This document shows positions 1 to 10,792 of a stretch of 64,000 nucleotides of DNA, in pieces. The stretch comes from Chaetoderma sp. LZ-2023a (lineage: Eukaryota > Mollusca > Caudofoveata > Chaetodermatida > Chaetodermatidae): assembly GCA_034401795.1 (NCBI GenBank), contig CM067374.1, forward strand, positions 137,916,508 through 137,980,507, given 5' to 3'. The stretch's first letter is position 1. Every line of letters starts with the position of its first letter. The notes under the pieces are model-generated. The model made no database searches. It had not been told where the DNA came from and saw only the letters and a program-made list of their open reading frames with translations. The position numbers were made by a program, and so were the translations under genes.

Positions 1-420
1 CGCATAAATAAAGCGGCAACTACCAATGCAGTAACTTTGGGAACTACATAAGACGGTGACCAGGGAATTCCTCGGAAATTGCTCATTCTGTCTTCACGTA
101 AACCAGTGTGCATCACATTAATTATGGCGTCACTAAGATTTTCAGCACTTATCATTTTCTGTTGAACAAAAGACTGGCCCTTTATGCCAACTCCTTTCCT
201 CCACTTCAGCATTGAATGCATTTTCCTGTGACACCTCCACTGAAACGACGTTTATACAAGCACAATGATCCACCGCCAAGGCACTGAATCCCCAGTGCCC
301 TTTGGTGGTATGCAACACACCATCCCGAACAGCATTATTCACCGCAGTGATTCGGAAAGGAGTATACATTCTGCATCATGGATCAGAAAAAGGAAGCGTC
401 ACCGAAAGGATGAAAGAATC
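1..420 (-). repeat. Family R repeat, copy 1 (inverted)
   Basis: Read on the minus strand, this segment matches parts of two plus-strand segments, around 4,000-4,380 and 18,330-18,610. Shared marks are a stretch ending in TTTATTTATGCG, a block near GTGATGCA and a peptide-like stretch containing SQENAF. The minus strand has an open frame at 142-369, with no recognised domain. The window begins inside the repeat, so its outer end is unseen. It could be part of an LTR or the non-coding end of a larger element. No function is assigned. Confidence 0.6.
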
Positions 421-434
421 CCGCGACATCACTT

Positions 435-460
435 CTTCTTCTTCTTCTTCTTCTTCTGTG
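435..460. repeat. (TTC)n microsatellite
   Basis: About eight TTC triplets in a row. They give poly-Ser or poly-Phe runs in overlapping open frames, which should not be read as genes. Confidence 0.9.
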
Positions 461-646
461 CATCAACTAAGCATCTCCACCATCACCACTGCTACCCCCC
501 AGCTCTGTCTTCGCCTAAGCAATTGCAGCAGCAGCGACGACGAGTTGGCCCTTTCCACACTCAGCCACCAATTGCACTCATGGAAGCCATCCGGAAACAA
601 GCCGACTATATACATGATGATACCAACACTTACACAAATGGTATGA

Positions 647-1072
647 TTGGAAACTCTTCCGCAGGGTCACCATAAAGTAATATATAAGTGTGCCTGCCTG
701 TTTAGCGGTATTTCCAGCAGTGCCTCTGTTGACACTGGAGCTTCCATCACCATTTTTAACAAGCGCTTGTATGAGAGCATCCCACCTCATAAAAAGCTGC
801 CCGTTAAACCTACAAACATATTTTTGCAAACATCTACTGGAGCCGATGTTCCCGTGGCTGGTACAGTACACCTCATAATACAGATAAAGGAGATGCAATT
901 CATTCAGCGAGTCATCATCGCCTCTATTCAAAACGATGCTCTGCTTGGTTCTGATTCCCTCAGTGCCAGCGAAGCCATCATACATTGCAGACAACAGGAA
1001 TTAGACATACACGGCCGACGTATACCTCTTGTACCAGAATCATCACTGTACGATACATGTGCGGTGATTTAG
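647..1072 (+). pseudogene. Ty3/gypsy aspartic protease (retropepsin) remnant
   Basis: The 141-residue frame contains VDTGAS at residues 28-33 (catalytic Asp codon at 731-733), the retropepsin active-site signature. Near residue 97 it has DALLG, the usual second hydrophobic-Gly motif, followed by a short helix-like tail. In living elements this enzyme cuts Gag and Pol and acts as a dimer in the capsid. Here it ends at a stop before the linker, so it is detached from the RT frame. A matching but more decayed protease C-terminus occurs in element G2 near 25,970-26,110. Confidence 0.85.
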
Positions 1073-1156
1073 GCATCAACAGACACGGTTGAGCCGGGAC
1101 AGGAGAAAATCTTATGGGCCACCGCACCACAGTTAGGAAACAACACTCACACAGCC

Positions 1157-2032
1157 ATGCTGGAATCCGACCCTGAATACCTGATTGCCTCACACTGCGC
1201 CAGTCCCTGTATGATCGTGGACACCACCAATAAGGATCATATACCCTTTAGGGTATTCAATGGTACTGCGGACCCAATAACTCTTGAACCGGGAGTCTGT
1301 TGTGGCCATTTGGTGGATGTGATCTCACTGAAGACACCCCCACCACACTTACACCAGCGACAATTTCTGATGATTTGCCAGAACATCTACATGACGTGTA
1401 TTTGCACCACACAGTTGGATTGATGCAATCTCAAATACAACAAATACAGAAATTACTTTACAAATATCGTGATAGTTTCTCAGCCGGAGACATGGATTTG
1501 GGAGAGACTCATCTAGTACGGCACTCCATTGACACCGGAAACAACAGACCCGTTCAACGTCTCCCTATCCATAAGGAAGCGGAGGCACACCAACAGGTAG
1601 AGGACATGTTACAGACTGGAATAATCGAGCCATCAGCATCCCCATGCCCAGTCCCATAGTACTAGCAGGAAAAAGGACGGATCTTTGTGGTTTTGTATCG
1701 ACTACCGCCGCCTTAAAAATCTAAGCGTCAAAGAGGCGTATCCGGTACCCCGGATAGATCAGGCCATAGATTCCTTGTCCGGAGCCAAGTGGTTTTGTAC
1801 CCTTGATTTAGCTAGTGGATACTGGCAGGTAGCCATGGATGAGGCTGACATGGAAAAGACCACATTCGTATGCAGAAATGGTCTTTTTCAGTTCGGCAAG
1901 ATGCCCTACCGCTTGTGCAACGCTCCTGGTACATTTGAGCATCTCATTGAGCAGGTATTAACTACCATGCAATGGGAGATCTGTCTGTGTGACATCGACA
2001 ACGTAATCGTCTTTGGTTCCTCGTTTGAGTAA
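1157..2032 (+). pseudogene. Ty3/gypsy linker and reverse transcriptase, broken
   Basis: The first frame (to 1,423) is the protease-RT linker. A second (1,300-1,659) carries the RT entry region with FSAGDMDLGET and a GIIEPSASP motif. After a frameshift near 1,660 the fingers/palm region follows at 1,685-2,032, with FCIDYRRLK, TLDLASGYWQ and LCNAPGTFE. The catalytic YxDD box is changed: codons 1,991-2,002 read DIDN in the position where the family has Y-x-D-D. Losing the Tyr and the second Asp should abolish polymerase activity. The frame stops directly after this motif at 2,032. Confidence 0.88.
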
Positions 2033-2099
2033 ACTTTATCCAACTTGGACACCGTGCTCGTTTCCACCAGGCCAACTTAAAGCTCAAACCAAGGAAATG

Positions 2100-3349
2100 T
2101 CACCTCTCCAGACAGAGCATCGAGTTCCTGGGACACATCATATCCGGCGATGTAGTGGATACTCAACCATCAAAATCAAAAGCAGTGGCGAAGTGGCAGA
2201 CACCAAATTCTGTCATGGAGACCCAGAGTTTCCTAGGTCTCTGTCAGTACTATCGCCGATATATCCGTCAATTCAGCGAGATTGCATCACCCCTATTTAG
2301 GATCACCAAAAAGGATCGATCAATCGAGTGGACGAGTGAGTGTGAAGTTTCCTTCAGGGCACTGAAGGAACTCTTGGCAACCACCCCAATTCTTGCTCAT
2401 CCCAACCATAACCTCGACACTTATGCATCGGCCTACGCCATTGGCGCAGTTCTATCTCAGGTCACGGCAGATGGAATGGAGCATGTACTGGGGTATGGTT
2501 CGCGTATTGTAGGCCGTGGTCCATTTCATCAAGTATTATAAACACTTTCTGTATGGGCACCCATTTACCCTCCATACAGATCACGCCTCACTACGCTGGC
2601 GCAAAAACCTAAAAAATCTGGAGGGCCAGGTAATGAGGTGGCAGGAATCCCTGCAGGCCTTTAACTTCAATGTCGTTCATAGTCCCGGCAAACTGCATGG
2701 AAATGCTGATGCCTTAAGCAGAATCGGGCTCGAGGATGAACCCGAAGTGGCCACCACCATGACACATACTACACAGCCATCTCCCGTGTTCCCCAAATTG
2801 CGGTGCACAGAGTGGAACACAGAGACAGTCACTCACGAACCATCAACAGATGCGCAAGCACGAAATATATATGTGTGGATCCAGGAAGGGGTACGTACTC
2901 CCAGGGAATCTGTTACACCATTATCTGCAACGGCAAAATACTACTATCAGCGGTTTGAAGAATGCCACATTCAGGATGGTGTTCTCTACATCAACAACCG
3001 CATAGTGATTCTGGAGCATTATCGAAACGCAATACTTCAACAACTACACAATAATGCTGGACACCTAGCCATTGAACGGACATTAACATGGATCAAAACA
3101 GAGATAGTGACGACCCAGTGCCAGAGCTCGGGCTGGGTATTTCACGTGACACCAGTACCCAGACAGATGTCTCTATGGAAACAAGTATTCCCGACATTAG
3201 TCCAGAGCACCGCGGTGCCAGTTCAACCTCTCTTCTACCAAGCCAGGAGTCCGGTGAACGATAAACTAACGTTGGGGACGATGATGAGATACGTGCTCAC
3301 CCTCTCCCTCCTCAGTGCGGGGCTACATGATCTGGGAAGTCGTATCTGA
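2100..3349 (+). pseudogene. Ty3/gypsy RT thumb, RNase H and integrase start, broken
   Basis: The frame at 2,155-2,541 gives the connection/thumb block (QSFLGLCQYYRRYI) and the opening of RNase H (ASAYAIGAVLSQ). The canonical Asp before AS is replaced in this copy, where TYASAYAIGA is read. After a frameshift at about 2,520 the second half of RNase H (HTDHASLRW, GNADALSR) continues. It is followed by a spacer and the beginning of the integrase HHCC finger (NNAGHLAIERTL, about 3,055-3,090). The rest of the finger and the DDE core are absent. After 3,100 the text is low-complexity pol-tail-like sequence. Confidence 0.85.
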
Positions 3350-3589
3350 AGACCTTCTCGTTTGTACTGTCTAAGGGGAAGAACGGAAAAGTTGTTCCGC
3401 CGACCTCTTCCCATTCCCACCCACTTCATGCTATTACCCCCATTATAGAGTTACCACAAGCGGAAGCTGGGGCTGCCCTGGTGTAGCTCACGGGGTAGTG
3501 TCAGGCCATTCTGGTGTCTGATGTCGACTTGCCATGCTGCAAGTGCACGACGAATGATGAGACTGGTTAGCTTCCAGTCCCGGGGTGAT

Positions 3590-4850
3590 GGATCCTGTAC
3601 GATACTGCCCTACGGGTAACAAAGACCGGCTCCTAAGGCCGGTGGAACTCAATCGTTCCGGTGGGGCCGTGTGACCATCGTCGTGAACATTAAACACAAC
3701 AGTCTCATCCCAAGAGTTTGTGTCACCAGAATGCCTGTCCATAGCAATTTCGTGATCTATGGACATAAAAGATTTGATTGGTGACTTAATTAAACTAAGT
3801 CTATACAATAGTTTTACCTAACCAGACCGTCAAGTATGCTAGATAAAAATGATGAGCATACGAAAATACAAGACATAGAGACAGCCTGATGAACTTTTAA
3901 ACGTGGGGCTCCCGGAGGTACCATACAGACTCGTAGGTCCACAGAGGTATCCCCGCCAGGGAGGCTCCCATAAACGAGACTTAACTAATTAACTTAATAT
4001 AAGCTATTATACCTCTAAGCTGAAAGGAAAGAAAATTATCTTTGTAGTGACGGAAAATCATGTGCCTCACACGGGCACTATTCCTAGGGCTAGTTTGTGT
4101 GAGGAGTATTATCCTCACATGGACCGTCGTCGCTGAATCCTTGCGAGGGAAAATGTCGCCACTGCTTAAAGTGGGAGAAGAGTAGTAGTAAATAGGGGGC
4201 CCACTCTAATATTTAACCAAAATGCTGGGAGGAAAAGACCATACCTAGTGAGATTATGACTATAAGGTTGCGTGCTGTTTTATGTGAAGATGGGACGAAC
4301 GATTCCCGAAGGATTCCCTCGTCACCATCTTATGTAATTCTCAGTATGCTGAATTAGTAGTTGCCGCTTTTATTTATGCGGGCCTTCTTCTATGCTTCTC
4401 CTACCATTTAGTTTTTAGAGACAAGAACTATTTTTGGCGGCAACTGGCTGGCCTCTACCTAGCTTTTAGATATGGCAGTCATTGAGAACAGATGCCCTGC
4501 GACATCAATACTGAAGACAGCATGCATACATGTTACTTAGTAAGATCTCCGAACTGGATAAGAATTCGGACATCTCGCTCTGTAACCACCTAAAACGTTA
4601 CAGGACATTGGTTACTTTTCACAAAAGCATCTTTTAGGCAACTGATCTATCGTAAGGGTAGGGTTAAGAGAGACGAATACCCACCGTAAATGTCCTTCCC
4701 ATGGGTGTGTGGCAGATCTGAATATCATGCCCAGACATTGTTATGGAATTCGGTGGGGATGCGCATCTCGCCCGTCATCAGGTCCTATGGAACTAACATT
4801 TTAACCTATCGTTACCTTTAAATACAAGCTGCCCAGTTATGCACTGTGGT
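3590..4850 (+). repeat. Family R repeat, copy 2
   Basis: This aligns colinearly with 17,760-19,200. Shared blocks include GGAACTCAATCGTTCCGGTG, TTAACTTAATATAAGCTATT, the GAGACGAATA block near 4,670 and a GCACTGTG block near 4,841. The match to copy 1 (window start, minus strand) covers the part around 4,000-4,380. It contains a perfect 8-bp stem hairpin at 4,098-4,119 (TGTGAGGA ... TCCTCACA). No protein domain was recognised. It directly follows element G1, so it could be its LTR or an unrelated element. That cannot be decided here. Confidence 0.7.
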
Positions 4851-6390
4851 GCGGGAGGATTGTTCAGCAGACTTAAAATAATGATAATTAAGACATGTTT
4901 TCGCAGTGCTTACCTACATTGTCAAAGGTGCCAACTACTATCCGAAGATACCCGGGAAATCTGTGTGACATCACACCCTGGCCACCACCACTCGGAAACC
5001 CCAATAGTTTCCCAGGGTCGGATCAGTCCATGGTGCGGATTGGGTCATCCAAACAATTAAGAAGCCATAAGGCTTAGTGGAAATATGAGGCCTTTTAGGC
5101 ATTTTGGCCAATCTTACACAACCTTGCCGGAGTGCGGGGCTAAATTATCGCAACTACCAGAAAAGAGGCGTACACTATGTGTTTCTTAACGAAGAAATTG
5201 TCTCTAATCATATTAAACCTATCGAGCTGAATAGAAGAGGTTTTTAGTCAGTAGCATGCTGGGATAAATAGAGTTATAGCATGGACAGCGACCTCAGTGA
5301 AAAATTGTTGGTGGCGGGAGAAAGTGCTGCATATATAAATGTTGCTGTATAGTGTTTCCTACGTGCACTGCAGTCCTATATTTTTAGAAATAAACAAAAC
5401 ATATGAACTGATGGCCACTGGCCATATATAAACTAACCAGAACAATTAATACAGTGTGAAATGATCAGAATAATATATCTATAGTACAGGTTAAGGAACC
5501 TACTACGGTGCGGTTAGCAAAAACACCTTACAGAAAATGAGACTATAAACATATACAGAAATTATAACTAGCTGTTCTAAGACCGTTATGGTACCTTTTA
5601 GTCATCGGGACCGTTTATACAGATACGATCTAATTATCAAAGATATAATTCACGGAATAATTAAAATGTCAAGTATAGTTACTTAAATAATCGGTAGCCA
5701 TTCTTAAGTCTGGGCTATCGTGTTACTGAAATTGATACGTTACTCTAGGTTGACGTGAGTTGATGCATTCCCTGGAAGCTGGAAAGTTCCCGCAGGCTGG
5801 TTCCCGCAAACAGGATTCCCGCAATCAGCTCATGACGGGAGCGGATCGAACTCAGGACTGTAATCACAATATAGAATGTCTAACGAGTAGTCAGCAAGAG
5901 ATACAATAACATTGCTGCTGTGACGAAAGTGGATGGAAATTGACAACAACCCGATCATAAGCGGAGGTTGTTTAATGCAGATGAAGATACATAATTAAGC
6001 TTAACGGTGCGGGGTATGTCAACCAGCTCAACCGGGCAAAGTTTACTTGCTGATGTCGAAAAGTTTAGATGAACCTGCATGACATCAGTGCGGGGATGGT
6101 TCAATAACCACTTTTTGGCATGGCCGGCAGATCCGGCAAATCATCCACCAAAGAACATCGCTGCCTCTACCTCCATTGAATCACATTTTCAGGCCGGGAA
6201 GGGCCTCACCGCAAGTTTGTGTTCCGAATTAGTTCTTGATATATTCGTGAACATTATCTACAAAGTTCCAAAATTCTCCCACAAGGACGGGAGTTACAAA
6301 ATTGCTTTAGTGCGGTGGGTTGGGTTATGGCTGGCTACGGGAGAGAAACCGACAGAAAGCGAAGTGATCTGCGTAATGTCGTGCTGATCG
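4851..6390. other. No gene recognised
   Basis: Only short open frames (under 105 codons) without recognisable domains. A small cluster of GGTTCCCGCA-like repeats occurs around 5,780-5,830. A GTTCGATCC-like B-box on the minus strand near 5,847 hints at an eroded tRNA-related sequence but lacks a convincing A-box. Confidence 0.5.
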
Positions 6391-6456
6391 TAGCTGACAC
6401 AGGTCCAATCTATTCGGCCCCTGGCCGAGGATGCTCTCGAGTTCTGGATCTCGTCT

Positions 6457-6523
6457 CCTTTTATACTACTCGTGACGTCACAGGCGCAGGCTCCAACCAA
6501 TCATCGGTCGAGCAACAGCCAAT
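6457..6523 (-). promoter_or_regulatory. TATA/CRE/CCAAT promoter module
   Basis: On the minus strand there is a TATA box (TATAAAAGG, plus coordinates 6,457-6,465). Just upstream of it lies a perfect CRE TGACGTCA (6,473-6,480), followed by two CCAAT boxes (6,497-6,501 and 6,519-6,523). Spacing fits RNA polymerase II initiation near 6,430, transcribing leftward. No coding sequence is recognised downstream of it within the window. Confidence 0.7.
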
Positions 6524-6550
6524 CAGCACATAGCTAATAATAACGCAGTC

Positions 6551-6573
6551 GAATGTTCTAGAACATTCTAGAA
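6551..6573. promoter_or_regulatory. Five-unit heat-shock element
   Basis: GAA at 6,551, TTC at 6,556, GAA at 6,561, TTC at 6,566 and GAA at 6,571 alternate at exact 5-bp spacing. This is the consensus binding array for trimeric heat-shock factor. It lies about 90 bp upstream of the minus-strand TATA box and next to a second CRE (6,594-6,601). In the partner arm (9,600-10,060) the equivalent position has decayed to a single TTCTAG remnant. Confidence 0.8.
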
Positions 6574-7312
6574 GTTCTGCGTATACGTGGTTATGACGTC
6601 ACGGCAATATTTTGAAGATAATCAAAAGGGGTTTTCCGTCGATAACTCAGCCATTTCTTAACCGATTTTGAAATGGTTTACAGATTTGGAAAGCCCGTCG
6701 AATTCTGGTCTTGATTCATGTCGCACTCCGCGGGAACAGGTGACTAAAAAGGATTACATTGTACCATCTCGGTACTCTAAAAGCGTCATCCCATCTTGGT
6801 CGTAAACTACGCGCGCTGTCAAAAATAGCATTTAAGCGTGCGCATGCGCACTATGCGCTCTAACGAACTTATTTGTTTTTATCTCTTATAGGCTCATATA
6901 CGCTTATGGCTCTACCCAGGGGAACGAATCCAGGATGGGCGGCGCGTCCCCAGCCTGGCTGGTACGGCCGGTACCGTTCCGGTCGATCCGAACTACACCC
7001 GGGCCATGCTTCCTGTGGAGTGGAACATGTAATAAATAGCATGGAAGTGAAGAGGCGGATAAGGCCTTGGCTTGTTTTGAAGAACACCAAATCCGCACAA
7101 CTCTGTGTACCCCACAAAGCCCCCAAATCGTGCAACCATCCCATCCCAAGGTGCACAGAAATCCAGAAGCATACAGAACACACTTGCCTGTATGGCTGGA
7201 TACGTCAATTCAATGTTGCGCGAACATCGCATACATACCTAGTTATTTAATAGTGTAACTCAGACATTCAACATCAGGAACAACAAGTGTAGCATTCACC
7301 TATCGTTTTTAA

Positions 7313-7730
7313 ATGAAAAAGTTAGCGACACCTTTTCCCGCAACATTCCATTCCGCACAGATACGTAAAGTACGTGGAAACTTGCATATATCCAATCCGC
7401 ATTACGTCAGTGTCACACTGCAATCCGGACTTCCCTACAGCAGATCAGTACCATCATCAACACAAGTCAACATTTTCTGCAAACGCCTTCTTATCCGGTT
7501 TGCAGAAAACTGATCATACGAAATGAAGGAGCAAAACCGCAGCCATCTACAGTACACGCTACAGGGGATTCCTGTCAGCTGGGCCACTGGAAGAATCGAT
7601 GCCCTAATCGACCTCCCCCAACAACTCCTACCGCTGACCAACACACACCACAGCCTAAGAATCTGTCAAACTAGCAAGGGCACCGATTACAGAGTCACTT
7701 CGGTGTCCATACACACAACCCACGACTGAA
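7313..7730 (+). pseudogene. Unidentified broken open frames
   Basis: Two short consecutive frames (7,313-7,513 and 7,523-7,729). The second contains LQGIPVSWATGRIDALIDL, which faintly recalls the retropepsin surroundings of LTR elements but lacks a D-T/S-G triad. They precede the 257-codon frame at 7,802 and may be decayed 5' parts of the same element. No function is assigned. Confidence 0.25.
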
Positions 7731-7801
7731 CCACAACGTCAGGTGGCCACTACTGACACCCAATTTCCCCTTTCACCATACATGTACCCACATCAGCTGC
7801 A

Positions 7802-8575
7802 GTGTCCACTCTGGCAGCACCCACAATAACGCCACCTTCCGCATCACACGTCACCACAGCATCAGCATCCATAATCGGCTGTCCAATTTCAGTGATAATT
7901 TCAAAACCAGTAACCATATCCGAAGCAGGGTTACAGGACATTCTTGATCGATCAATATCTCCATGCAGTTTAAGTATAGATGAGGTGATCCGCCTTATGG
8001 AAGCCGTCGCCATCATCACGGAAGCACAAAGCAGCACACCAGCACATCCGCGCAGCAGCACTCCAGCAGTTCCAGCTGATCACAATGTGACTGCGCCAGA
8101 TCATCCCTACACCGGAAAGAAGGGAATCGTGCATTTCACAGAAATCCGTGCAGTTCTCAGGATGACCGCCAGCAAGTTACTCAAAGCGACCAAAACCAGA
8201 AAGCTATCCGCCAGTGCCACATCATCATTAACCGCCACACACCGACTGCTCATCATCTTCACCACACTCAGCCAACCAGCAGCCCACACCACGACCACCA
8301 CCTCCACGACTACAGTGATGCCAGCAGTTTCCACACCGCCACCAGTTCATACTTCACCCATCATCATCTCTGCCACCACCAGTGCTTCAATGAATACGTC
8401 CGCACCTTCCTCCAGTTTCAGTATTACCAACCTGGGCTTTATTAATAGTGATATTTCGGCAGCGGAGGACCACCCACCACGTCCGTCCCGCACGAGTCGT
8501 GGTACCCAGACTCGGGGGAAATTTTGCAGCAGATATTTGTGGGCATTATTGCCGAAGTTGCAGCAGGATTTATAA
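7802..8575 (+). CDS. Hypothetical Thr/Ser/Pro-rich protein, 257 aa
   Basis: This is an uninterrupted frame, rich in Ala, Thr, Ser and Pro, with a TTTTTSTTT run near residue 165. A more complex C-terminus (about residues 205-257) contains a basic SRTSRGTQTRGKF segment. No signal peptide, membrane segment or known domain was recognised. It lies between the two inverted promoter arms and upstream of an AATAAA/A-tract 3' end, so it may be the last frame of a retroelement whose basic tail resembles pol C-termini. It could also be a chance frame in AC-rich DNA. The start is simply the first ATG. Confidence 0.3.
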   Translation: MSTLAAPTITPPSASHVTTASASIIGCPISVIISKPVTISEAGLQDILDRSISPCSLSIDEVIRLMEAVAIITEAQSSTPAHPRSSTPAVPADHNVTAPDHPYTGKKGIVHFTEIRAVLRMTASKLLKATKTRKLSASATSSLTATHRLLIIFTTLSQPAAHTTTTTSTTTVMPAVSTPPPVHTSPIIISATTSASMNTSAPSSSFSITNLGFINSDISAAEDHPPRPSRTSRGTQTRGKFCSRYLWALLPKLQQDL

Positions 8576-9105
8576 ATAGGTGTGCGGAAAACGGAACTTT
8601 ATTATTATTATGTTTATTTTCGAAATATTTTTCTTTTTATTATATATGTTTCTATAATCGAAACCCAGTCCCTAAGCTGACTACGGTCATCCTACACAGC
8701 TGCACAATATTCTTGCGTCTCACACAAAATAATCACTGCAGATACCTGTGTTGTAAACATGTCATGTGTGATGTAAGTACACAACACACCGTAGCGAATA
8801 TGTCATATTCCCGTCATGCAGTCTCAGCTATGCTTGGGCTGCCTGATGAACTAGCCCTTTTCACTTATTATTATTATTGATATTTTTCTTATTATTTTTC
8901 TTCTCACGTCAGTACGATGGGACGGATTGTGGGTAGCGAGAGCTACTCATGCGGATCCGCAATAATGGGCTGCACTGTATGCATCCCCTCATATATCCGG
9001 GATGCATATGTAATTTACATTTATCTGTGATATACTGTTTAGACATATCTGTATGTGATCACATATATAGATTATATCGTTTGTAATTGTGGGACGTTGG
9101 AGCTT

Positions 9106-9152
9106 GGGTGTTCTCTGCGGAAATCTAATTATCCGCATCTGAGAGAACACCC
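9106..9152 (+). other. Stem-loop near a 3' end
   Basis: GGGTGTTCTC (9,106-9,115) pairs perfectly with GAGAACACCC (9,143-9,152). TGCGGA (9,116-9,121) pairs with TCCGCA (9,132-9,137). This gives a 16-bp stem with one 5-nt bulge and a 10-nt loop. It lies about 40 nt upstream of a polyadenylation signal. It is not the histone 3' stem-loop, whose sequence differs. Confidence 0.75.
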
Positions 9153-9191
9153 ATGCGAGCTATTGTTTAGTCAATCAATGTAAGGTTAAAT

Positions 9192-9254
9192 AATAAAAGT
9201 AAGCACGCACCAAGACATTAAAAAAAAAGAAAAAAAAAAGAAAAAAAAAAAAAG
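9192..9254 (+). terminator. Polyadenylation signal and A-tract
   Basis: AATAAA at 9,192-9,197 is followed about 20 nt later by an A-rich tract of roughly 35 nt with a few G interruptions (9,219-9,254). The arrangement fits the 3' end of a polyadenylated transcript copied back into the genome, or the 3' end of a poly(A)-type element. Confidence 0.6.
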
Positions 9255-9429
9255 CCCTGGAAAAATAATTCCAGGTCAAAAATCAAAACTAAACTCTTTC
9301 GCACCCTATTTGCTCTTCTCTTATAAACATGCATCTCTCGTGTCACTCTCCTCTCGGCTACTTGGGAAGTCTATAATTCCCGCCTAGCGTGCTCCCGTGC
9401 GTTCGATCCGCGATGCGTGGATTGTTTGT

Positions 9430-10060
9430 CATGGGTGTCAAACTAGGAGGGGGTGGTGTAGCACAGATCGACCGGATGGGTACCGGCTGTCCCAGCTAAG
9501 CTGGCTACGGAATGGCCATTCCGGATTCGCTCCAAGCATGCCCCCCCCCCCCCCCCCTGAGTAGGATAGTATGCGCGTATAGGCCCTATGAGAGGTTTTC
9601 ATTAAAAATGGTTAAGTCCGTTAAAACGAGTGGTGCGTATGCGCATGCATCAAAGCTTCCCTGACAACACATCTCGGAATTGGAAGCGAGTGCATGCTTA
9701 TAGTGTACCGAATCGGTACTGGTAAATATCTTAAACTATATCGTCCTCGTTATTCTTGGTACCGATGAGGACCGAAATAAAACGAGGATTACAGAATTTT
9801 TTACTATTTTAAAATCAGCCCCGAAATGGCTGAGCTATCCCGTTAAATTATTTTCAAAATATTTCTCTTGACGTCGTAATCGCGTGTATGCATAAATAGA
9901 TAAAGAATGTGCTGTGCACGTGATAGCCACGTCACCACTTCTAGCTGCACACTGATTGGCTACTGCTCGGCTGCTGATTGGCTGAGGCACCTACCTCTGA
10001 CGTCACGAGTAGTATAAAAGGGGTGAAAAATCGAGAATCGAGAGCATCACCGGCATGGAA
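9430..10060 (+). repeat. Inverted arm B with outward promoter
   Basis: Inverted partner of 6,395-7,010. It contains a poly-C run (9,541-9,557) absent from arm A. The G/C-rich block and the promoter end are conserved, and the middle is more diverged. Confidence 0.7.
9955..10020 (+). promoter_or_regulatory. TATA/CRE/CCAAT promoter module (arm B)
   Basis: ATTGG (inverted CCAAT) at 9,955-9,959 and 9,977-9,981, perfect CRE TGACGTCA at 9,998-10,005, and TATAAAAG at 10,013-10,020. The order and spacing mirror arm A. An E-box CACGTG lies at 9,917-9,922. Initiation is expected near 10,045, transcribing rightward toward the DIRS element, but no coding frame starts there. Confidence 0.7.
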
Positions 10061-10502
10061 GCCAGCCCGCGCAGGACTGCTGGACCATGGGGATTGAGGT
10101 GTGCAACTGCTAAAGACAGTCATTCCTGCATCATCTGGTGCCATTCGGATTTCAGTTCTGTAGTGGTAAGGTGTCCTCGGCTTCCATGAGTTTTAGGATA
10201 AAATAACTTAAATTAATAACTCCCACATCCAAACATTTCTAGGGGAGTCTTTCTGCGAAAGGGCCGTGTGGGCCCATATGTAGTTCTACGGAATGTAGAG
10301 CCAATGGTGATTCTTTGTGGATGACTCGCCGGATCTGCTGATCATGCTGAAAAGTGGACTTCAACTTCCACACTGCATGTCGTGTGTGAATTAATTAGCC
10401 TTTTGACCACAGTCTGATGGGCCTTTGCTGGGTGCGCGACGTACCGCCACACCGTGTGCTAGTTATTGTACATGTATAATAATATATATATTAGCCATCT
10501 CT
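10061..10502. other. No gene recognised
   Basis: Unique-looking sequence between arm B and the DIRS copy 1 left end. No open frame or repeat was recognised. Confidence 0.5.
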
Positions 10503-10674
10503 TTCTCCTTCAATCAATGCTTACCATTCTATTACTTCTGATACAAGCTATCATGGATAGCTGGCCCTAGGACTCTAGACTTAGTAAGCTTTACCGGCTC
10601 CTGGAACTGGGTAACCGGCTCCCAATAACCGAGTACCCGTTTGCCATGAAGCTCATTCTTGTTTGCATAGCAAC
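10503..10674 (+). repeat. DIRS copy 1 left inverted terminal repeat
   Basis: From about 10,518 to 10,674 it matches the reverse complement of 17,196-17,355. Shared blocks include TTACCATTCTATTACTTCTG, GACTTAGTAAGCTTTACC and TTTGCCATGAAGCTCAT. The first 15 bp (TTCTCCTTCAATCAA) are specific to the left end and reappear, inverted, in the internal complementary region. Confidence 0.92.
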
Positions 10675-10792
10675 ATTAGCTACATGCTTTTTGCAGTTGG
10701 AAGTTTCTTAGCTTTTCTTAAAGTTTTCTAAGTCATTTTTTCTGTGATTGTGATAGCTTACTGTTCGCTCTCTAACGATTATTTGGATTACC

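Larger units (their letters stand above)
600..3480 (+). mobile_element. Degenerate Ty3/gypsy retrotransposon (element G1)
   Basis: Consecutive open frames on the plus strand translate to pol domains in the Ty3/gypsy order: protease, linker, reverse transcriptase, RNase H, then the start of the integrase zinc finger. The pol frame breaks near 1,070, 1,660, 2,030 and 2,520. The integrase core that should follow the zinc-finger start near 3,040-3,100 is missing, and the text runs directly into a low-complexity pol tail. No gag zinc knuckle and no matching direct LTRs were found around it. Frame breaks, the missing integrase core and a changed RT active site show that it is a dead copy. Confidence 0.9.
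6395..7010 (-). repeat. Inverted arm A with outward promoter
   Basis: The reverse complement aligns with 9,430-10,060 along most of its length. Matching blocks are the CGAGAGCATC start region, the CRE/TATA module, the ATTTTGAAATGG-like block near 6,668, the GCGCATGCGCA region near 6,840 and the CCGGTCGATC block near 6,977. The two arms are inverted and enclose 7,011-9,429. They may be long terminal inverted repeats of one element or two copies of one LTR-like unit in opposite orientation. Confidence 0.7.

Noticed and set aside
5790-5960. tRNA-like sequence on the minus strand
   Set aside because: Only a B-box-like GTTCGATCC is present, with no matching A-box or stems.
9106-9152. Histone mRNA 3' stem-loop
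   Set aside because: Stem length, loop size and sequence do not match the histone element, and no histone coding sequence is nearby.
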